Assembly: GCA_903944255.1 (NCBI GenBank)
Contig: CAJARE010000321.1
Span: 1 to 8,830, forward strand
Origin: an uncultured beta proteobacterium
GTDB taxonomy: Bacteria > Pseudomonadota > Gammaproteobacteria > Burkholderiales > Burkholderiaceae
Length of the DNA: 8,830 nt
Direction of reading: 5' to 3'
This document shows positions 6,387-8,830 of the stretch, one piece after another. The notes beneath the pieces were generated by a model. The model was not told the origin of the DNA, did no database searches, and saw only the letters and a list, made by a program, of their open reading frames with translations. Position numbers and translations under genes: made by a program. Position 1 is the stretch's first letter, and every line of letters starts with the position of its first letter.

Positions 6387-7018
6387 AACTTGTAAGTCAC
6401 ACCTACTGCAGGCATCCAAGGATTTAAAGTCAACTTACCAAGGTTTGTGCCGCCAGCAACAGTATTAACATTAGTGCTAATGGTTGCATATTTCAAATCA
6501 AAGTTAAGTCCCCAGTTCCTGTCAAACATGTAATCTGCACCAATTTGAGCAACAACACCAAGACTAGATTGATCTACGGTGACTGAATTACCCAATGCTG
6601 GAAAATTTTGACGGTTGCCAAAAATCGTGTAATTCACACCAGCGCCAACATATGGCTTAAATGCTCCGAGATCAGTGAAGTGATACTGAAGTAATAATGA
6701 TGGTGGCAATGCGGTGATCTTACCAACGTTATTATTACCAGAACCAGCGGTAATATTGACTTGCTGTGGGTAGGTTAAGACCAATTCAGCGGCGATATTT
6801 TTTGTAAAGAAATAGGAAATATCAAACTCAGGAATGATCTGATTCTCAGCTTTAACATTTAAAGTAGATAAGGTATTCGTCTGACCATTTTGCCAAAGCA
6901 AATCTACTGCACGAACACGTACCATCCAAGGATTATCACCAGTAGATTGGGCTTGTGATGTGATCGGTGCTAATGTTGCCACTACAGCCATTGCTGCTGC
7001 GAGAGATTTAATACGCAT
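6383..7018 (-). CDS. ompW: OmpW-family outer membrane beta-barrel protein
   Basis: The 211-residue precursor has a clear Sec signal peptide: MRIK, a hydrophobic core at about 5-18, and likely cleavage after TSQA (residue 23). The mature part opens with DNPWMVRVRA, the usual OmpW start. It continues with alternating strands, including ALPPSLLLQYHF and FKPYVGAGVNYTIFG, and ends in TYKF, the C-terminal aromatic signature for Bam-dependent outer membrane insertion. OmpW forms a small eight-stranded barrel with a hydrophobic channel; in enterobacteria it is the colicin S4 receptor and responds to oxygen and stress. Length is normal. A strong AAGGGG (7026-7031) stands 7 nt from the ATG, which fixes the start. 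The promoter region carries a perfect FNR-type box, so control by oxygen is likely. It lies 160 bp downstream of hemN on the same strand. Confidence 0.92.
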   Translation of the reverse strand: MRIKSLAAAMAVVATLAPITSQAQSTGDNPWMVRVRAVDLLWQNGQTNTLSTLNVKAENQIIPEFDISYFFTKNIAAELVLTYPQQVNITAGSGNNNVGKITALPPSLLLQYHFTDLGAFKPYVGAGVNYTIFGNRQNFPALGNSVTVDQSSLGVVAQIGADYMFDRNWGLNFDLKYATISTNVNTVAGGTNLGKLTLNPWMPAVGVTYKF

Positions 7019-7025
7019 GATGATT

Positions 7026-7031
7026 CCCCTT
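7026..7031 (-). promoter_or_regulatory. Strong ribosome binding site of ompW
   Basis: On the minus strand AAGGGG lies 7 nt before the ATG at 7018-7016. It is the clearest Shine-Dalgarno sequence in the window, consistent with an abundant outer membrane protein. Confidence 0.75.
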
Positions 7032-7039
7032 TTGTTTTT

Positions 7040-7069
7040 TCAATTTCGATGAGTCCATTGTGAAATTGA
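7040..7069. repeat. Inverted repeat over the predicted ompW transcription start
   Basis: TCAATTTC (7040-7047) and GAAATTGA (7062-7069) are perfect 8-bp inverted arms with a 14-nt spacer. The repeat covers the predicted -10 and start site of ompW, where a repressor would act. The function is inferred from position only. Confidence 0.35.
7057..7062 (-). promoter_or_regulatory. Predicted -10 element of ompW
   Basis: On the minus strand CACAAT (4 of 6 to TATAAT) would set transcription start near 7050. That places the centre of the FNR-type box (7091.5) at -41.5, the exact class II activation position. A weak -10 without a -35 fits an activator-dependent promoter. The match is modest on its own; the geometry is the main support. 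Confidence 0.45.
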
Positions 7070-7084
7070 TATGCTTCTATGGAT

Positions 7085-7098
7085 TTGATATAAATCAA
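7085..7098. promoter_or_regulatory. Perfect FNR/Anr-type binding site upstream of ompW
   Basis: TTGATATAAATCAA matches the consensus TTGAT-N4-ATCAA at every defined base, and the palindromic match extends to T7084 and A7099. It lies 73 bp (centre to ATG) before ompW. FNR-family proteins bind such boxes when oxygen is low. Activation of ompW is inferred from the -41.5 spacing to a plausible start. Confidence 0.8.
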
Positions 7099-7156
7099 AC
7101 CCATTGGGGGCACCATTTTTTTATTTGCTTCAAAGCAACACTGTTGTTGGAAGTAT

Positions 7157-7170
7157 TTGACCTAGGTCAA
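7157..7170. promoter_or_regulatory. Second FNR/FixK/Dnr-like palindrome downstream of hemN
   Basis: TTGACCTAGGTCAA is a perfect 14-bp palindrome fitting TTGA(C/T)-N4-(G/A)TCAA, the variant of FixK, FnrL and Dnr-type regulators. It begins 8 bp after the hemN stop codon. Its centre is 72 bp from that of the first box, close to seven helical turns, so both would face the same side of the DNA. No T-run follows on the minus strand, so it is unlikely to be the hemN terminator. Confidence 0.6.
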
Positions 7171-7178
7171 GTGGAGGG

Positions 7179-8594
7179 CTACAACACCTTAGAGTAAGTA
7201 CCTTTGGCCTTAGATTCTCTGAGGTGACGATCAAAACTCATCGCCACCCTTCTGGCTAGAAGTCGTCCTTTGATTGGCACAACTAAGTTTGCCCCATGCC
7301 ACTCAAGTAGGCCCGCCTCTTCAAGCCCCTTTAGTTCCTCTAGCTCGGAATGGAAATAGGATTCAAAGTCAATCTTGTGTAGAGCCGCAAAAACTTTGGT
7401 GTCCAAAGAAAATTGGCACATTAACTCACCAATCAGATCACGGCGCAGTAAATCATCGGTATTTAACTGAAGACCGCGTAGTGTTGGTAAATGGCCCTCA
7501 TCAATAGCGGCGTAATATTCATCGAGCGTACGCACATTTTGGGAATAACAATCATCAACCTTGCCAATAGAAGAAATTCCGAAAGCTAAGAGATCACATT
7601 GGGCCTGAGTTGAGTAACCTTGAAAATTACGATGTAGCTTTCCTTCTTTTTGGGCTGTCGCTAGCTCATCATCTGGCCTCGCAAAGTGGTCCATTCCGAT
7701 AAATACATATCCAGCCTCGCCTAAGCGCTCAATCGTATTAGAAAGAATGTCTAGCTTATCTGCTGCTTGCGGTAAATCTGCCTCCAAAATTCGACGCTGT
7801 GGTTTAAAGATGTGTGGCAAATGCGCATAGTTATAAACAGACAGGCGATCAGGGTTCATCTTCAGAGCGATATCTACAGTTTCTTTGAATGTTTCTGGTG
7901 TTTGCTTGGGTAAACCATATATTAGGTCAACGCTTCGTGATTTAAAACCATACTTTCTTGACCAATCCATCACGGCCTGAGTTTCTTCAATTGTCTGAAC
8001 TCGATGAACGGCCTCTTGCACTGCCAAATTAAAATCCTGCACACCCAGACTGATTCGGTTAAACCCCAAGTCTGCCAATAACGCGATATCAGCCTCCGTA
8101 ACACGACGTGGATCAATTTCTATGGAATATTCACCGCCTGGCAATAGTTCAAAGTGGGTGCGGGTGTGATGCATTAACTCTGTCATTTCTTCATGAGAAA
8201 GAAAAGTTGGAGTTCCACCACCCCAATGTAATTGAGTAATCGGTATTTTTTGACTTGTGCCCATTGCATCACAAACCATCGCCATCTCTTTAGCCAGATA
8301 TTTAATATATTTAGCGCTGCGTCCGTGATCTTTGGTAATGATCTTATTGCAACCGCAGTAATAGCAGATATTCGGACAAAAGGGTAAATGAAAATATAAG
8401 GAAAGTGGCTCACTCGCTTGAGCCACTCGCTGAAGGGCGCCTAAATAATCAGCTTCTTTAAATCCATCATGAAAACGATCTGCGCTGGGGTAAGAGGTAT
8501 ACCGAGGTCCATTGATGTCAAACTTTTGTAGCAGTTCAGGATGAAATAAAACCTCCTTATTGTCAGCTGGAGGTGTGATCACTAATGTGTTCAT
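7179..8594 (-). CDS. hemN: Oxygen-independent coproporphyrinogen III dehydrogenase
   Basis: This 471-residue radical SAM enzyme converts coproporphyrinogen III to protoporphyrinogen IX without oxygen in cytoplasmic haem synthesis. NGPRYTSYPSADRF (28-41) is the family's N-terminal block. The 4Fe-4S cluster cysteines are C73, C77 and C80 in CPNICYYCGC, with the following C82 that is characteristic of true HemN. HWGGGTPTF (123-131) binds SAM, and the C-terminal block contains NFQGYSTQ. Length matches E. coli HemN (about 457) and the enzyme looks complete, unlike the shorter HemW proteins that lack this pattern. It starts 3 bp after the stop of an FAD-dependent dehydrogenase gene, so the two are probably one operon. 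No FNR box is visible before hemN inside the window, but one may lie upstream of the operon; two FNR-like boxes follow it in front of ompW. Confidence 0.95.
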   Translation of the reverse strand: MNTLVITPPADNKEVLFHPELLQKFDINGPRYTSYPSADRFHDGFKEADYLGALQRVAQASEPLSLYFHLPFCPNICYYCGCNKIITKDHGRSAKYIKYLAKEMAMVCDAMGTSQKIPITQLHWGGGTPTFLSHEEMTELMHHTRTHFELLPGGEYSIEIDPRRVTEADIALLADLGFNRISLGVQDFNLAVQEAVHRVQTIEETQAVMDWSRKYGFKSRSVDLIYGLPKQTPETFKETVDIALKMNPDRLSVYNYAHLPHIFKPQRRILEADLPQAADKLDILSNTIERLGEAGYVFIGMDHFARPDDELATAQKEGKLHRNFQGYSTQAQCDLLAFGISSIGKVDDCYSQNVRTLDEYYAAIDEGHLPTLRGLQLNTDDLLRRDLIGELMCQFSLDTKVFAALHKIDFESYFHSELEELKGLEEAGLLEWHGANLVVPIKGRLLARRVAMSFDRHLRESKAKGTYSKVL

Positions 8595-8597
8595 GGC

Positions 8598-8830
8598 TTA
8601 GCTCTGAGTTGAGTAATCTAGTGCTACTGCTTCTGCCACTTTAATACCATCTACGCCTGCTGACAAAATACCGCCGGCATAACCAGCACCCTCGCCTGCT
8701 GGATAGAGGCCTTTAATATTTAAGCTCTGATAATTAGGGCCTCGTGTAATGCGCAAAGGAGATGAGGTACGCGTCTCCACTCCAGTAAGGACAGCATCTT
8801 TCATCGAAAAGCCTTTGATTTGCTTTTCAA
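8598..8830 (-). CDS. FAD-dependent dehydrogenase (COG2509-like), C-terminal 76 residues only
   Basis: The frame is open from the window edge (first full codon at 8828-8826, EKQIKGFSMKDAV) to the TAA at 8598-8600. The segment GVETRTSSPLRI followed by GLYPAGEGAGYAGGILSAGVDGIKVAEA is the conserved C-terminal FAD-binding end of the uncharacterised NAD(P)/FAD-dependent oxidoreductases of the COG2509 type. The N-terminal Rossmann motif lies outside the window. The internal ATG at 8804 is not the start, because the frame continues upstream with family-like sequence. The reaction is unknown for this family. Only 3 bp separate it from hemN, implying co-transcription. Confidence 0.8.
   Translation of the reverse strand, partial: EKQIKGFSMKDAVLTGVETRTSSPLRITRGPNYQSLNIKGLYPAGEGAGYAGGILSAGVDGIKVAEAVALDYSTQS

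Noticed and set aside
7125..7138. TTGCTTCAAAGCAA inverted repeat as a hemN terminator
   Set aside because: The stem is at most five or six pairs, and in the minus (hemN) direction it is followed by an A-run rather than a T-run, so it is not an intrinsic terminator for hemN.
1..8830. Mobile element, CRISPR array, defence system or toxin-antitoxin pair
   Set aside because: No transposase, integrase, direct-repeat array, nuclease or antitoxin-like gene is visible, and the genes are mostly common betaproteobacterial families with tight spacing.

Overview
The gene content fits a betaproteobacterium of the Burkholderiales, and the protein style and moderately AT-leaning composition suggest a Polynucleobacter-like freshwater genome. 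That assignment is inferred from recognised sequence character, not from a search. No tRNA, rRNA, CRISPR array, transposase or prophage gene is visible. Nine protein genes, seven complete and one cut at each edge, fill nearly all of the window, so this looks like ordinary chromosomal backbone.

Layout. Positions 1-672 (minus) hold the N-terminal 224 residues of an enolase-superfamily enzyme of the muconate-lactonizing/mandelate-racemase kind. Across a 173-bp AT-rich spacer with two overlapping inverted repeats, a UxaA/GarD-family sugar-acid dehydratase is transcribed divergently (846-2393, plus). It is followed by a chaperone pair, a CbpA-type J protein (2455-3426) and its CbpM-like modulator (3423-3743), joined by an ATGA overlap. 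The ABC-F ATPase Uup (3745-5670, minus) converges on cbpM with one base between the stop codons. Divergent from uup is a small P-loop kinase of unknown substrate (5738-6334, plus), which ends at a 10-bp hairpin facing ompW (6383-7018, minus). Upstream of ompW lie hemN (7179-8594, minus) and, 3 bp before hemN, the C-terminal end of a COG2509-like FAD-dependent dehydrogenase (8598-8830, minus).

How the genes may work together. The enolase-superfamily enzyme and the dehydratase form a candidate acid-sugar or hydroxy-acid catabolic pair. CbpA and CbpM are a known co-chaperone and inhibitor pair. The strongest regulatory signal is in the 160-bp hemN-ompW gap: a perfect FNR/Anr-type box placed at about -41.5 from a plausible ompW start, and a second perfect FNR/FixK-like palindrome 72 bp upstream. 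Together with the oxygen-independent haem enzyme HemN, this suggests an oxygen-responsive segment. A small hairpin, a five-codon ORF and a -10-like sequence are packed against the uup start codon, suggesting either a leaderless transcript or translational control. I see no clearly new multi-gene system; the points worth checking are regulatory or concern unassigned substrates.
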